From Cyanophora paradoxa (taxonomy: Eukaryota > Glaucocystophyceae > Cyanophorales > Cyanophoraceae): 64,000 nucleotides of DNA. The stretch is taken from assembly GCA_004431415.1 (NCBI GenBank), contig QPMI01000058.1, positions 310,001-374,000 of the forward strand. The letters run 5' to 3'. Positions 32,603-42,376 of this stretch are shown piece after piece. The position numbers and the translations under genes were made by a program. Within the stretch, counting starts at the first letter, position 1. Each line of letters begins with the position of its first letter. The notes under the pieces were generated by a model. The model was given only the letters and a program-made list of their open reading frames with translations, was not told where the DNA came from and did not search any database.

Positions 32603-32665
32603 AGCCAAGGCAGTGCGGAGCTAAGAAGGCTCCTTGCCTTTGGCTTGTCTGCCGACTATTTTTTG
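32603..32665. promoter_or_regulatory. Conserved hairpin plus CTTGTCTGCCGACT element (B copy 1)
   Basis: AGCCAAGGCAGTGC, a GGAGC-N7-GCTCC hairpin (32617-32634), TTGCCTTTGGC and CTTGTCTGCCGACT followed by T6. An outer pairing (GCCAAGGCA with TGCCTTTGGC) encloses the inner hairpin. A closely similar block lies in element C in reverse orientation (47339-47394). The CTTGTCTG core plus T-run recurs at 35688-35710 and 55641-55665. Here it ends directly at the ATG at 32666. Confidence 0.6.
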
Positions 32666-33043
32666 ATGGATATTGAAGAAGATTTGAATCTAGAAGACTG
32701 CTGGCCAGGCAGGAGTCAGCTTTCACCAAGTCATTGCATCAGCTTTGGCATTTACAAAGGAGCCTCCTATTTGTGGATCGCATCAGCACGTCCAGAATAT
32801 ACAGCTTGGTTGCTTAGACAGGATTGGTTACCGGCTTTTGATCGCGCCGCTTTCTTGCGTGCACAAAGCGCAATAGAGCCGAAAAATCTCCAGAAGATTT
32901 ATCAACAGAGTAGACGCGGTCCGCGCTCACGGCTTCAAATATCAAAACCTGATAGCTGTGACCCCATTCAAGGAAAAGACGCGTTAAAACTGCTCGATTC
33001 GCTCCGGCGTTGTATTCGGCAAAGACGCAATCGAACTCTTTGA
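32666..33043 (+). CDS. FGxYKG-motif protein (exonuclease X C-terminal / DUF3820-like) of element B
   Basis: About 125 residues from the ATG at 32666. The recognisable part is ISFGIYKGASYLWIASARPEYTAWLLRQ, matching the pattern FGKYKG...P-YL-WLL known from exonuclease X-like C-terminal modules. The element C gene at 42377-42637 has the same motif (RFGKYRGETHLK, PKYAEWL). The last 230 bp overlap the 3' end of the ATPase gene on the other strand, so the C-terminal third may be a composition shadow rather than a functional domain. The role is probably in nucleic acid handling. Confidence 0.5.
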   Translation: MDIEEDLNLEDCWPGRSQLSPSHCISFGIYKGASYLWIASARPEYTAWLLRQDWLPAFDRAAFLRAQSAIEPKNLQKIYQQSRRGPRSRLQISKPDSCDPIQGKDALKLLDSLRRCIRQRRNRTL

Positions 33044-33518
33044 TATTCGAGAGAATCGACGAAAAGCACACATATTCGCAATTCCTTCGTATCGTTGGAC
33101 TGATGCCACAAAGGCGTTGAGTCGTTATGAAAAGGGTGGTGTTATAATGACGGCCAGAAGTAAATAGCTTTTGCATTAATCGATCGCTGTGGACGTTTAC
33201 TAGGTCATTATCGAGCAAATCATCTAGAACGATTGCAATCTTGCGCTCATCTTTCTTGCGTCGTCTTTCTTTTTGACGCTCTAGAAGACTCTCAACCGAA
33301 ACCGGATCCCATTCTTCGTAAATATTGCTCTTGCGAGTCGTATCATCCCACTGTCCAGTAAATGCTGTTGTACTAAAGACGTAAATATCGTCTAGTTGAT
33401 TTGATACTGCATTTAATACGTGTTTTACGTAGGTGCTTTTGCCCGAGTTGGTGGGGCCGACAAACAAGAACCGTTTAGGAAGTTTTATTTCCGTCGGATC
33501 AAACAATTTAATATCCAT
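32814..33518 (-). CDS. A32-like genome-packaging ATPase of element B
   Basis: 234 residues, intact. Walker A GPTNSGKST (about residue 21), Walker B IAIVLDDLL (about 94), a TTQRL sensor motif and an IRRN motif follow. These are the features of the FtsK/HerA packaging ATPases of double-jelly-roll viruses, which pump DNA into the procapsid. The ATG (33518) abuts the MCP stop (33519), so the two are presumably expressed together. It is close to the truncated ATPase of A and more distant from that of C (43224-43964). Confidence 0.9.
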   Translation of the reverse strand: MDIKLFDPTEIKLPKRFLFVGPTNSGKSTYVKHVLNAVSNQLDDIYVFSTTAFTGQWDDTTRKSNIYEEWDPVSVESLLERQKERRRKKDERKIAIVLDDLLDNDLVNVHSDRLMQKLFTSGRHYNTTLFITTQRLCGISPTIRRNCEYVCFSSILSNIKEFDCVFAEYNAGANRAVLTRLFLEWGHSYQVLIFEAVSADRVYSVDKSSGDFSALLRFVHARKRRDQKPVTNPV

Positions 33519-34748
33519 CTAGAAGTTACTTACTTTTAGAGTAGACATTTGATATGAATTTATGACTAGAACATTGTGCCGTAGGACATGGAAATCAACG
33601 ACAGCTGGTGCGGTGTTTGTACAACCTGTAACTGTGAGGGAGCAATAGCTGCTACTGGAATTGAAGAAATCGGTATAACCAAGAACAGCGTTATGTAGCG
33701 AATCCTTTCCAGATTTCGAAAGCACAATTCCATAGACGTTTCCATCCTCGAAACCTAGGGCTGAATTACCAGTGGTTGCGCCGCGGTATTGTGTTGGGAT
33801 GTGGTAGCAGCTTGAAACGAACCCAGAGATTGGCTTATTGCTGATGTCGAGAGTTCGGTTGTTGTGCATGATCTCAAATGAATCGATTTTAAGCGCATTT
33901 CCGTTGCCAGCAAATGAATTGTGATTGTGAGTGCCCAGGTGATTCGCATTACGCACTGTCATCAGGATCGCGTGCACAAGGCCGCTGACGTTGGCAAGGG
34001 ATATTTCTACTGCATTACCCGCATCGTCAGTCTTTAACTGCCTCGAGCGCTTTGAAATAATCTCGGTAAAGGGAATACGAATACCACCGCTCTCGTTTGC
34101 CGATTTAAGCATAGACTCAGCCTCTTCGCTAGGGATGTTCACGAACTGGCAGACAAGCGCACAATCCGTTAGAGTTGCAACAGCACTAGCGACGGTTCCA
34201 ACCACAACAGCCGAACGGAAGTCGATTTCGACGGTGGGCATGTCAGCCAATGCTAGCAGAGGAAAGTAGGAATTGTCCCAGAGTTGGGAGGGGATCTTCA
34301 GTACATACTCACGGCTAGCATCGAGAATCTCTAGAGCAGCGTCTTTTCCAAATCCGTAGCTGCTAGCAAAAGCTTGGGCAGATGCAACGCTATTATCGAT
34401 TAGCGCGTTCACAGTTAACCAATCTCCAGGAATCACCATCTTGAAGGATCCATGAACAAAGCGTACGTTTTCAATAAATGCACCAGCTCCATTGGGTAGT
34501 ACCGAGGCGGCAGCTCCGCCAGCAACACTGACCTTAAAGTATAGCGATACACCATTTAGAAGTTGCTTGCGCGGAATGTCGAAAGCGGCAGTTTGTGCGA
34601 ATCCATACGAGTTGCCTCGCGGACGGATCGTTTCAAGGAAAGGCTTGAACTTGGGGCTGACACCGACAGTGAGACCCGGGGATAGATAAAGCTCGCTTGA
34701 ACCTTTGGTAGTGAGGAGCTCCTTTAGAGTTGTTCCTGCTTGCGCCAT
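33519..34748 (-). CDS. Major capsid protein (double jelly-roll) of element B
   Basis: 409 residues, intact, from the ATG at 34748. N-terminal TTLKELL, then PRGN, DIPRKQLLNGVSLYFKV, IPGDW, SANESGGIRIPFTE, NNRTLDISNKPISGF, GIVLSKSGKDSLHN and the C-terminal STLKVSNF; these blocks are shared with element A. The length is short for Polinton hexons but comparable to polinton-like virus MCPs. The fold is inferred from family and gene neighbourhood. It is divergent from the penton-like gene at 34793. Confidence 0.87.
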   Translation of the reverse strand: MAQAGTTLKELLTTKGSSELYLSPGLTVGVSPKFKPFLETIRPRGNSYGFAQTAAFDIPRKQLLNGVSLYFKVSVAGGAAASVLPNGAGAFIENVRFVHGSFKMVIPGDWLTVNALIDNSVASAQAFASSYGFGKDAALEILDASREYVLKIPSQLWDNSYFPLLALADMPTVEIDFRSAVVVGTVASAVATLTDCALVCQFVNIPSEEAESMLKSANESGGIRIPFTEIISKRSRQLKTDDAGNAVEISLANVSGLVHAILMTVRNANHLGTHNHNSFAGNGNALKIDSFEIMHNNRTLDISNKPISGFVSSCYHIPTQYRGATTGNSALGFEDGNVYGIVLSKSGKDSLHNAVLGYTDFFNSSSSYCSLTVTGCTNTAPAVVDFHVLRHNVLVINSYQMSTLKVSNF

Positions 34749-34792
34749 TTGATATAATATTACAGAATATTTTCACGTATATTGTTGTAAAG

Positions 34793-35668
34793 ATGAAGCT
34801 ACGCGTAAATGTTGATTCTAGAGACCGGTTCGAAGGCACGTCCTCGAATTTTAAGATTAATCTACCACGGGCGTTAGCAAACGTGAAGTCGGCTAGAATC
34901 GAATCGTTAGAACTTTTTCACAATATGTATAATCTTGCTGCTGATGCTTCAATAACAACCATTACGCTCGATCCGAGTAACGTCATTAAAACTAGATCGA
35001 ACCTATTTCGAGCTGGATCATACACACCAACATCTCTTACGAATTACATGAATGTTCTTTTGAAAACGCAACAATACAGTTATTTAGGTTCTACTTACCA
35101 ACGCAAGTTCTTAACGGTTTTTGATGATGTTTCAATGAAAATCACAATCTTGTGTGAATCGGAGTTTACTCTAACGTTTTCCACTCTTGAACTCGCAAAT
35201 CTGCTCGGCTTCACAAAGGCTGTTACAGAATCTGCAGAACAGCTAGATACTCCAATCACAGTTGATGCTGTTGATTATGCGTTTGCTATCGTTGGCGATA
35301 TACCTGTTGATCTTCTTTATCATACTTATCTCTTCCTACATATCGATCAGATTCGTGGTTCGATTCACACAATAAATAAGTGGACAAACACATCGTTGGC
35401 AAAGATTCATATCGATGCGAAATTTGGAGAGCTAATCAAATATACATCTGATGAACGTGTTCCTGTTTCCGTCGATCATAATTCTGAGTTAGAACAACTT
35501 GATGTGTCAATACGTTATTTTAATGGATTTACTGCAGCTATTAACACTGAATTCTCATTCGTTATCGAGTTCGAAATTGAAGATTCTTCATACACAAAGG
35601 CATCACTTCGCTCGTCAATCAGAAACACAGATAGTGAGTTTCATCCGTTTGATCGCAGTTTTGCTTAA
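34793..35668 (+). CDS. Penton-like minor capsid protein of element B
   Basis: About 291 residues from the ATG at 34793, chosen because it starts KLRVNVDSRDRFEGT exactly where the element A protein starts. An upstream in-frame start exists but is not supported by homology. Other shared blocks are NFKINLPRAL, KTRSNLF and VDLLYHTYLFLHID. By position and N-terminal motif it is the vertex protein of the capsid. Intact. Confidence 0.75.
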   Translation: MKLRVNVDSRDRFEGTSSNFKINLPRALANVKSARIESLELFHNMYNLAADASITTITLDPSNVIKTRSNLFRAGSYTPTSLTNYMNVLLKTQQYSYLGSTYQRKFLTVFDDVSMKITILCESEFTLTFSTLELANLLGFTKAVTESAEQLDTPITVDAVDYAFAIVGDIPVDLLYHTYLFLHIDQIRGSIHTINKWTNTSLAKIHIDAKFGELIKYTSDERVPVSVDHNSELEQLDVSIRYFNGFTAAINTEFSFVIEFEIEDSSYTKASLRSSIRNTDSEFHPFDRSFA

Positions 35669-35687
35669 TTTCACTTCGCGAATGCGC

Positions 35688-35710
35688 TTGGCTTGTCTGT
35701 CGACTTTTTT
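35688..35710. promoter_or_regulatory. TTGGCTTGTCTGTCGACTTTTTT element (B copy 2)
   Basis: A second copy of the CTTGTCTG-CGACT-T6 element, between the penton-like gene and the next gene, 20 bp before its ATG (35731). The hairpin part seen at 32603-32640 is missing here. Confidence 0.55.
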
Positions 35711-35730
35711 CTGTTCCTTATTTAAAACAA

Positions 35731-36338
35731 ATGCCTTCGGCTTCTAGAAAACTTACAAACTCACCCAATAAAAGAATAATATTGAATTTTTGAGCGGTGA
35801 TACTGAATCTTATCCTTTAGTTCGTCGGACTGCTGGTGGTGAGGGAGCATCTATCGATTTTGCTCTTACTGCTGACGAAAACGCTATTCTAGATAAGATC
35901 CCAAATTCGCGGACAAAGAAAAGCAAAACTAGTAAACTGAAGGATACTGACGATGGTCCGCTGTATGTATCAGAGACTGGTAATCGTAGCAGATATTTCA
36001 TAAAAACAGTGACTGGGTTGAAAACAATTTCAAAGAAGCGTGCTGGTGATCTTATTGCTGGTATAGCGGTTGAGACTAAAATGGAAAACAAGATTTTAAA
36101 CGAACCGATTGTTAAGACCAAAATTGAAAAAAAGCTTTCTCCTCCATCATCTGCTGTTCCTGCTAAGACGATCGTCGCAATCCCCGAGGTGGATGAGAAT
36201 GCTAGCGAATTACCTGTAGCAAACACATCGATCTTGCGCATCGCCTCTAGCAGCGCTGATCCTGTCGGGCCGTCGATCGAATACAAACCAATGTTAAGTG
36301 GATTCACTAAACTTGGACTACGTCATCGGTGGGAATAA
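35731..36338 (+). pseudogene. RYFI-VTG family protein of element B, N-terminal frameshift, 3' end inside the TIR
   Basis: The main open frame (35772-36338) encodes RSRYFIKTVTGLKTI, GIAVETKMENKI and a C-terminal SILRIASSSADP...SGFTKLG, matching the element A protein at 2806-3570, but it has no ATG. The only plausible start is the ATG at 35731 (MPSASRKLTNSPNKR), in another frame that ends in a T-run near 35790, so one indel separates the two. The last 30 or so bases lie inside the right TIR (36307-36806), so part of this gene is duplicated at the other end. Confidence 0.6.
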
Positions 36339-36806
36339 TTAGCGTCTAGCTAGAACCTGAACTCGAGTATGTAATTAGATTCCGATGATATAGTAATTCG
36401 AAATACACACAACTAACGTCTAGAATTGAGCTAAACGTGTTTCCTCTGTTAGCTTCATTGTACTCATTAATATCGTCTAGAATTGAGCTAAACATGTTTT
36501 CTCTGTTAGATTCAAAGTACACAAAATTAACGTCTAGCTGTATCTGAAGATTATTCTGAGACCGGCGCTTTGGGGGTCCGCCTAAAATCACTGCTATATC
36601 TTTTGCAAAATCGATCGGACTAGACGTTAGATACTACCTAGCGGTTGCTGGATGGTTGGTTTGGAGAGGTTGTGGTGGTAGACGTAACGAAGGGATGGAA
36701 GAGAATGTGTGTTGGAAGGCGTTGGAGTGTGTGGGTTGGGGTGGTTTGGAGGAGTGAGGGTGAGAAAGAGGTGGGTGGGCTGGAACCCCCACTATCTCAT
36801 TTTTTT
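36307..36806. repeat. Right terminal inverted repeat of element B
   Basis: 500 bp, inverted relative to 26246-26786 and matching base for base by eye apart from the 41-bp insertion in the left copy. It ends ...CTATCTCA followed by T7, directly against element C sequence at 36807. Confidence 0.87.
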
Positions 36807-36884
36807 AGCGTTTAGCTCTATCTAGGCGATAATGATGAGTACATTGAAGCACTTCGTGTCCCAAGAGCGCTCTGGTGCGGCCTC
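36807..36884. repeat. Remnant of the left TIR of element C
   Basis: 78 bp identical to the reverse complement of 57772-57849. It starts exactly at the T7 terminus of element B. Confidence 0.85.
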
Positions 36885-37032
36885 TGGAGAGAGTAACTTT
36901 TTACATTCACTGTAATTCCTAGCTTGCCATGAGCAGCACCAGTGACATGTTATAAAGGAATAGCACCGCCCTATAGTAACGAGCGGTTGGTTGCGCGCTT
37001 TCTCCGAAAATCTTTTGGAGCGCTATTGTTAA

Positions 37033-40000
37033 ATGGAACGACGGTTTGAGATCGCGCGGCTCAAAGAGCAGATAGCAGGCCAGGCCGAGGTTTTGTACAA
37101 TCGCAGGTTTATTCATGGACAATTTAGAAACAAACTACAGCGCATCAGTGCGAGTGGCTCACGTACGAGACTACCGACACTTCAGAAATACGCATCACTT
37201 TTGAACGAGCTTTCAACAGTACCAAGACCGCCGAGACCAGTTTCAGCTGCTCGGCTAGAGGTTGCTATTGCTGAGGGTATTGTAGCAGGATTTTCAGAGC
37301 TTCCCGATCCGAGTGTGAGCGAGTTCAGCGAAACTGAAGTTACTGAGGAGGACGGCACAGTGACGACACGTACAGCGCTGAACGGGACATATGCTGACTG
37401 GGAGTACAGGCCCTCACGTGGAACAGGCCGAGTCACGTCGATGCAGGCACAGATTGAAAATAATGCAAGATTCAGAGCAGGCGCAGTGGCATTTGTAAGC
37501 GTGCAGCAAGAATTAGCGAGTCAGGATCGAATGGGTATAGCTTTACAGGTATCAGGAGTCGGACTCTATCGCAAGCCTAACGAGGACTCAGCGCTTGCAG
37601 TAGTCATTGAGCACAGGAAATTTTACCGCATACTCCCAGGGTCAGACATTGTTGAGGCGATCCGCTCACAGCTGGAGGAGCTAGATACTATTGCGCAGGA
37701 AAAGAGCCGTGATTCTTCCGCCTTCGAGACGTGGATTAAGCTACGCTTTACCGCGATTAGATACTTCAGGCGTATGGGTGGCCGCGGACGCGGGTTTGTA
37801 CTTCCGAGCTGGCTTGCACTCAAGCAGGCCTTGATCAATATCAATGCACCAAACAACGAGTGCTTTAAATATGCTGTCCTCGCAGCGCGCAATCCGCTGG
37901 CCCAGGGGTGGATTCGAGACATGCAGGAAGCTATCGGCAGCACGAGGCATCGCTAGATTGTACGATGCTAACGTATCCGACACCACTCGATTCGAAAATG
38001 TTCAGTAAATTTGAGTGTGCGAATAATGTTAAGCTCTGCGTCTACACGACTGCGCTAGACAAGCAAGACATCGTTCCGATCCACATTAGCGCAGCAACGG
38101 ATGCTATACCGATACTTTACGTGCCAGCAGGCGACGGGAATGATGTGGGACATTATTTGTGGATAAAGAACATATCGCGCCTGTTTGGAAAGCATGGGTC
38201 GAATGCGAAGCACTATTGCTTGGCCTGCCAGTGCGGCTTTGGCTCAGACGAGGCCTTTCAGAATCATCTTAAATACGACCGGTGCCTTGATCGAGATGAG
38301 CACGCCAGGGACGTGCTTCCGAAAAAGGGCGAGCACTTTATAAAATTCAATAGTTTCGAAAAGACGATTCGCCAAAGACTAGTTGGGTATGCTGACTCGG
38401 AAACTATGACTGTACCTGTTTTACAGACCGAGAGTCCAGCAAAGACGAAGCAGCTAGGAGTCCACGCAATAGCGTCGATCGGCTGCTTAGTTATTCTAAA
38501 CAAGGGCAAAATCAAGGAACGAATGAAACTGTAGAAAGCGTTGAAAATTCAGAGACGATGCAACAGGAGCAGTTTTGGTTCTCGCATATGGATCACAAAC
38601 TGAGGAGTCTGCAGAAGCATTTGTTGCTTGGCTAGATGAAAAAGAGCCGCAGTTTAAGGGAATCTTGGAGGAGAAAGCGACGATGCAGATTACACAGGCG
38701 CAAGAGCGCTCCTTTCAGGCAGCAGAAACATGCTATATGTGTGGAAGCGAGTTTAAAGAAGTCAAAGATAAAAATCGAGATCACTGCCACGACTCCGGGC
38801 AGTATCTTGGAGCGGCATGCAATGCCTGCAACAGGCGACGAGCAAAAGCTGCCGCCGTGCCAATATTCTTTCACAATGGACGAGGATTTGACTTTCACCT
38901 ATTAGTGAGGGCTTTAGCAGCAGGATATAACCGGCGGAAAGTCGCAGAAAATGCATTCCGAGACGAGGTCGAGCGCAAGTTTCAAGCAAAATACGCAGGA
39001 CGTGAGCTGAGTACAGATCATGCAATAAATGCAAAGAAGCGACTTGAGCGTGAATTACGTCCTCGTGAGTTACTGTCGACGAAGTTTGACCAGGTGTTTC
39101 AGAACAGCGAGCGTATGTCACAGTTCACATACGGCATTTACGTTTTCCGTGACTCTGCTCAGCACCTGCAGGGTAGTCTCGATAGCCTTGCGGCTGCAGT
39201 ACCTGATGTGAAAAAGAATATCACACGTGCACTACATGAGAGCGAGACACGGTTCAAACTAATGACGCGCAAGGGTGTCTATCCATACAAGTACATTACG
39301 GGCTGGGATCGTCTTGCAGAGACATCACTACCAGGACGCCGCCAATTTTACAATGAGCTAAAACAGTTGAAGTGCTCTCGTGATGATTATATCCACGCTC
39401 AATCGGTCTGGCGTGAGCTTGGTTGCAGGACAATGGCTGACTATACATTGGAGTACATGAAGACAGACATAGCTCTTCTAGGAGACATATTTGAAAACTA
39501 CCGTGACACGTGTATGGAGACGTATAAGCTGGACCCAAGCTACGTTATGAGCATTCCAGGTTTCTCGTGGCAAGCAGCTTTGAAACACACTGGCCAGCAA
39601 CTGGAGCTGTTTCACGAAGGGCAAGAAGATATGCACCGCTTTATTGAGAAAGGGATTCGGGGAGGAATCTCGATGATATCAACACGCTATGCTAGAGCTA
39701 ATAATGCCTGGATTGATAAGTACATCGTGGGTCACAGGAAAAAACAGGGCTGGTTACTTTATCTCGATGCGAATAATCTTTATGGACTTTCTATGAAACA
39801 GAAACTTCCTACAGGGACTTCAAATGGGAGAACATTAGTATTACTACTGATCCTAAACTGTATATCACAGACCTAGATGCAAACGGTCCACGAGGGTTTG
39901 CTTTGGAGGTTGACATGCATTGTCCAGAAGAGATGCATGATTATTTTAGTGATTATCCACTTGCTCCGAGCGTATGTGCATTGTAAAAGAGCACCTATCA

Positions 40001-41070
40001 GAGGCGCAGCGAAAAACTATTGAGCGTGAAAAACTAAGCGGGATCGAGAGAACGCCAAAGCTGGTTCCAAACCTGTTGCCAAAGAAGAATTATGTTGTTG
40101 ATGCACGAGTGCTACAGTTTTATGTGTCGATGGGAATGGTTGTTTCTAGAATACACAGAGTGCTTTCGTTCGAGCAAAGTGCATGGCTAGAGAGCTATAT
40201 CGATTTGAACACTCTGAAGCGAAAACAGGCAGAATTCCCGTATGAAAAAGATCTTTATAAGCTACTAAATAATGCGGTGTTTGGGAAAACGATGGAAAAC
40301 GTACGCAAGCACTGCAATTCAGAGCTTGTGACAACAGGAGAACGACTAGCGAAAATCAACACAGAGCCGAACCGCTTGAGACAGGTCGCTATCTATGACG
40401 AAAACTTGGTGTATGTAAATAAGCGAAAGAGCGAATACAAACTCAACAAACCGATCTACTGTGGGTTCACAATCCTTGATCTATCAAAGCTACATATGTA
40501 TCGGTTTTACTACCAGGTGCTGAAAGCGCTTTGGGGCGAGCGGCTTAAGCTACTTGGAACAGATACAGACAGTCTCATTATTCAGATTGAGACCGAAAAT
40601 TTATACGAGGACCTTCGCAAAATCAAAAACGAGCTAGATGTTAGTGAATACCCTACGAGTCACCCGTTCTTTGAAGGGATGTCAGAAGACGAAGTGCAGC
40701 GACTAAGATCGATGGGCAAGGTTCCAGGGCTGTTCAAGGACGAGTGTGGCGGCAGACAAATGCTTGAGTGGATCGCGAACCGACCGAAATCGTACTATAT
40801 GAGCACAGAGGAATCACAAGTGCACAAGTGCAAGGGCGTTAACAAGACGTTCAGCAGCTCGCTGACACGAGAGCGATACTACGACTGCATCTTTGGGGCA
40901 TATCATGCAACGTAGATGGAATTCTCGGCTTCAGATCGAAACAGCATCGGATCTGGCTACAGCGGACATCAAAGCAAGCCCTACACCCGCTTGATACCAA
41001 GCGATTCCTGTGCGAGGATGGTGTGAACACCAGGGCGATAGGTCACTATAAAAATCTTTCGAATAACTAA
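37033..41070 (+). pseudogene. polB: Family B DNA polymerase (Polinton type) of element C, at least five frameshifts
   Basis: Collinear with the intact polymerase of element B. Pieces in successive frames cover the N-terminus (37033 to about 37930), a C2HC finger (HYCLACQCGF, about 38210), Exo I as VGYADSE (about 38387), the endonuclease VII-like zinc motif (CYMC, DHCHDSG, CNACN; 38730-38835), Exo II HNGRGFDFH (about 38872), MKTDIALLGD (about 39460), motif A YLDANNLYGL (about 39760), motif B LNNAVFGKTM (about 40267) and motif C GTDTDSL (about 40556). Shifts fall near 37930, 38530, 39825, 39975 and 40905. The stop overlaps the integrase start as TAATG (41068-41072). All catalytic residues survive in some frame. 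Decay or consensus error are both possible. Confidence 0.85.
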
Positions 41071-41999
41071 TGGCACCCTCATTCAAAATCACTGCACCAC
41101 CAGGGGCATATCAAGTCGACATACTTTTCATAGGACGTTTTCGACTATTTGCAGCGATTGAGATTGCAACTCGATTCGCAGTTGTCAGAAAGCTTGAAGA
41201 TGCTAAACAGATTCCGAAATTCATCGCTCAGCTGCCTGGGATCTGGGGTTTTTCGGGCGACAACGGCTTTAATACGGCTGCTGTGCGGGCAATGGCCGAA
41301 GAGAATTCATTTTCGATGCACACTGACGTCGCTAAGGATGATCACATATCGAAAGGCGACAAGCTAGGGATCATCGATCGATTCGCACGGACATTGCGAG
41401 CCATGATTCAGGCAGACACAGAGGAACGAGGGTCGCCGAATTTTCTCTCCCGGCTGCCTGCTTTGATCAAGGCATACAATCAAACAAAACACAGCTCTTT
41501 TGGCAGAGAGTATTCACCAGCCTGGATGCGAGATCACCCACAGGTTGCTGCCCAGCTGCACCAGGTGCGTCAACGACAGAACGACATTGAGAGAGACGCA
41601 TTGAATCTACCAAAGCCAGGGACTGAGGTGCAGATACTCGAGCCTAAGAGCAGCATCTTTGCGAAGGGAGCTACGAAACCGAGCAAGGAGACGTACACAG
41701 TCGTGGGGCAGGACAGGAACCGAATAAGGGTCGCAACCAAAGAGGGACAGATATTAAGCCGTAGAATCAAGCCTTCAGAAATTCGAGCCCCGAGACAGCT
41801 TCCGAATCAGTCAAAAATAGAACGAGCTGCGGCTAAGGCAAAGCAAGAGCAACAGCTACGGCGCGAGGGTCTCATTGAAACGAAAAAGTATAGCGGACAA
41901 AGTCGGCAAGCTCGTGAGCTCAAAAAACTAGAGGTTGCAGGGGAGCCTTCACTGCGATTAGGAAGTAAGGTCGCTGGAAACTATGCCCGCCGCAATTAG
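41070..41999 (+). CDS. rve-type integrase of element C
   Basis: 309 residues, intact. YQVDILFIG, FSGDNGF and GIIDRFART give the same Asp-Asp-Asp pattern as in A and B. The C-terminal SH3/chromo-like module (KPGTEVQILEPKSSIFAKG) and basic tail are present. The ATG sits inside the TAATG overlap with the polymerase stop. The 3' end overlaps the convergent AT-hook gene by about 40 bp. Very close to the element B integrase. Confidence 0.88.
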   Translation: MAPSFKITAPPGAYQVDILFIGRFRLFAAIEIATRFAVVRKLEDAKQIPKFIAQLPGIWGFSGDNGFNTAAVRAMAEENSFSMHTDVAKDDHISKGDKLGIIDRFARTLRAMIQADTEERGSPNFLSRLPALIKAYNQTKHSSFGREYSPAWMRDHPQVAAQLHQVRQRQNDIERDALNLPKPGTEVQILEPKSSIFAKGATKPSKETYTVVGQDRNRIRVATKEGQILSRRIKPSEIRAPRQLPNQSKIERAAAKAKQEQQLRREGLIETKKYSGQSRQARELKKLEVAGEPSLRLGSKVAGNYARRN

Positions 42000-42275
42000 C
42001 GACCTAATTTCAGTGCGCCTTCGCTCTCGGTATTTTCGGTCGTTGTCAAGTTTTCGTTCAGGGTGTGCAAGGTTATATTGACGGGAGACAGCAATCTGCC
42101 GCTGCCGGTAATCTGGATTTTCATGGTATCGCTTTCGCTGCAGATCTGCACGTCTTTTGCGTCTCTCTGCAAGTATCTCTGGCGTAACCTCACTACGTAT
42201 GTGCACAGGCTTCTCAAAATTCTTGCGAGGCCTGCCTCGTGGACGGGAAGCAGCCGTGATTTCCGCACTGTCCAT
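41958..42275 (-). CDS. Small basic AT-hook protein of element C
   Basis: 105 residues from the ATG at 42275. AT-hook RPRGRPRK near the N-terminus, then an Arg/Tyr-rich helical region (RKRYHENPDYRQRQ, RKYRERRR). It corresponds to 30958-31248 in element B, but here it lies downstream of the integrase and converges on it. Confidence 0.65.
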   Translation of the reverse strand: MDSAEITAASRPRGRPRKNFEKPVHIRSEVTPEILAERRKRRADLQRKRYHENPDYRQRQIAVSRQYNLAHPERKLDNDRKYRERRRTEIRSLIAAGIVSSDLTS

Positions 42276-42376
42276 TATGAGTGGGTATGTGATTGATATA
42301 TAGGAAAGAAATTCGAGAAACGTTTATGGCGCGTTCAAATCGAAAAATTAAATCGCAGCGGTTTATATAAAACAAA

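Larger units (their letters stand above)
26246..36806. mobile_element. Element B: complete integrated polinton-like virus (10,561 bp)
   Basis: Bounded by A7 on the left (26246-26252) and T7 on the right (36800-36806), with matching terminal inverted repeats. It carries PolB, AT-hook protein, integrase, AP2-like protein, FGxYKG protein, packaging ATPase, MCP, penton-like protein and the RYFI-VTG protein, covering replication, integration and virion functions. All large frames are open except the N-terminus of the last gene. No target-site duplication is visible: the left neighbour is U3, the right neighbour is element C. A maturation protease gene was not found. Confidence 0.85.

Noticed and set aside
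32525-32665. Upstream extension of the FGxYKG gene to the ATG at 32525
   Set aside because: It would translate through the conserved hairpin element and overlap the AP2-like gene; homology begins after the ATG at 32666.
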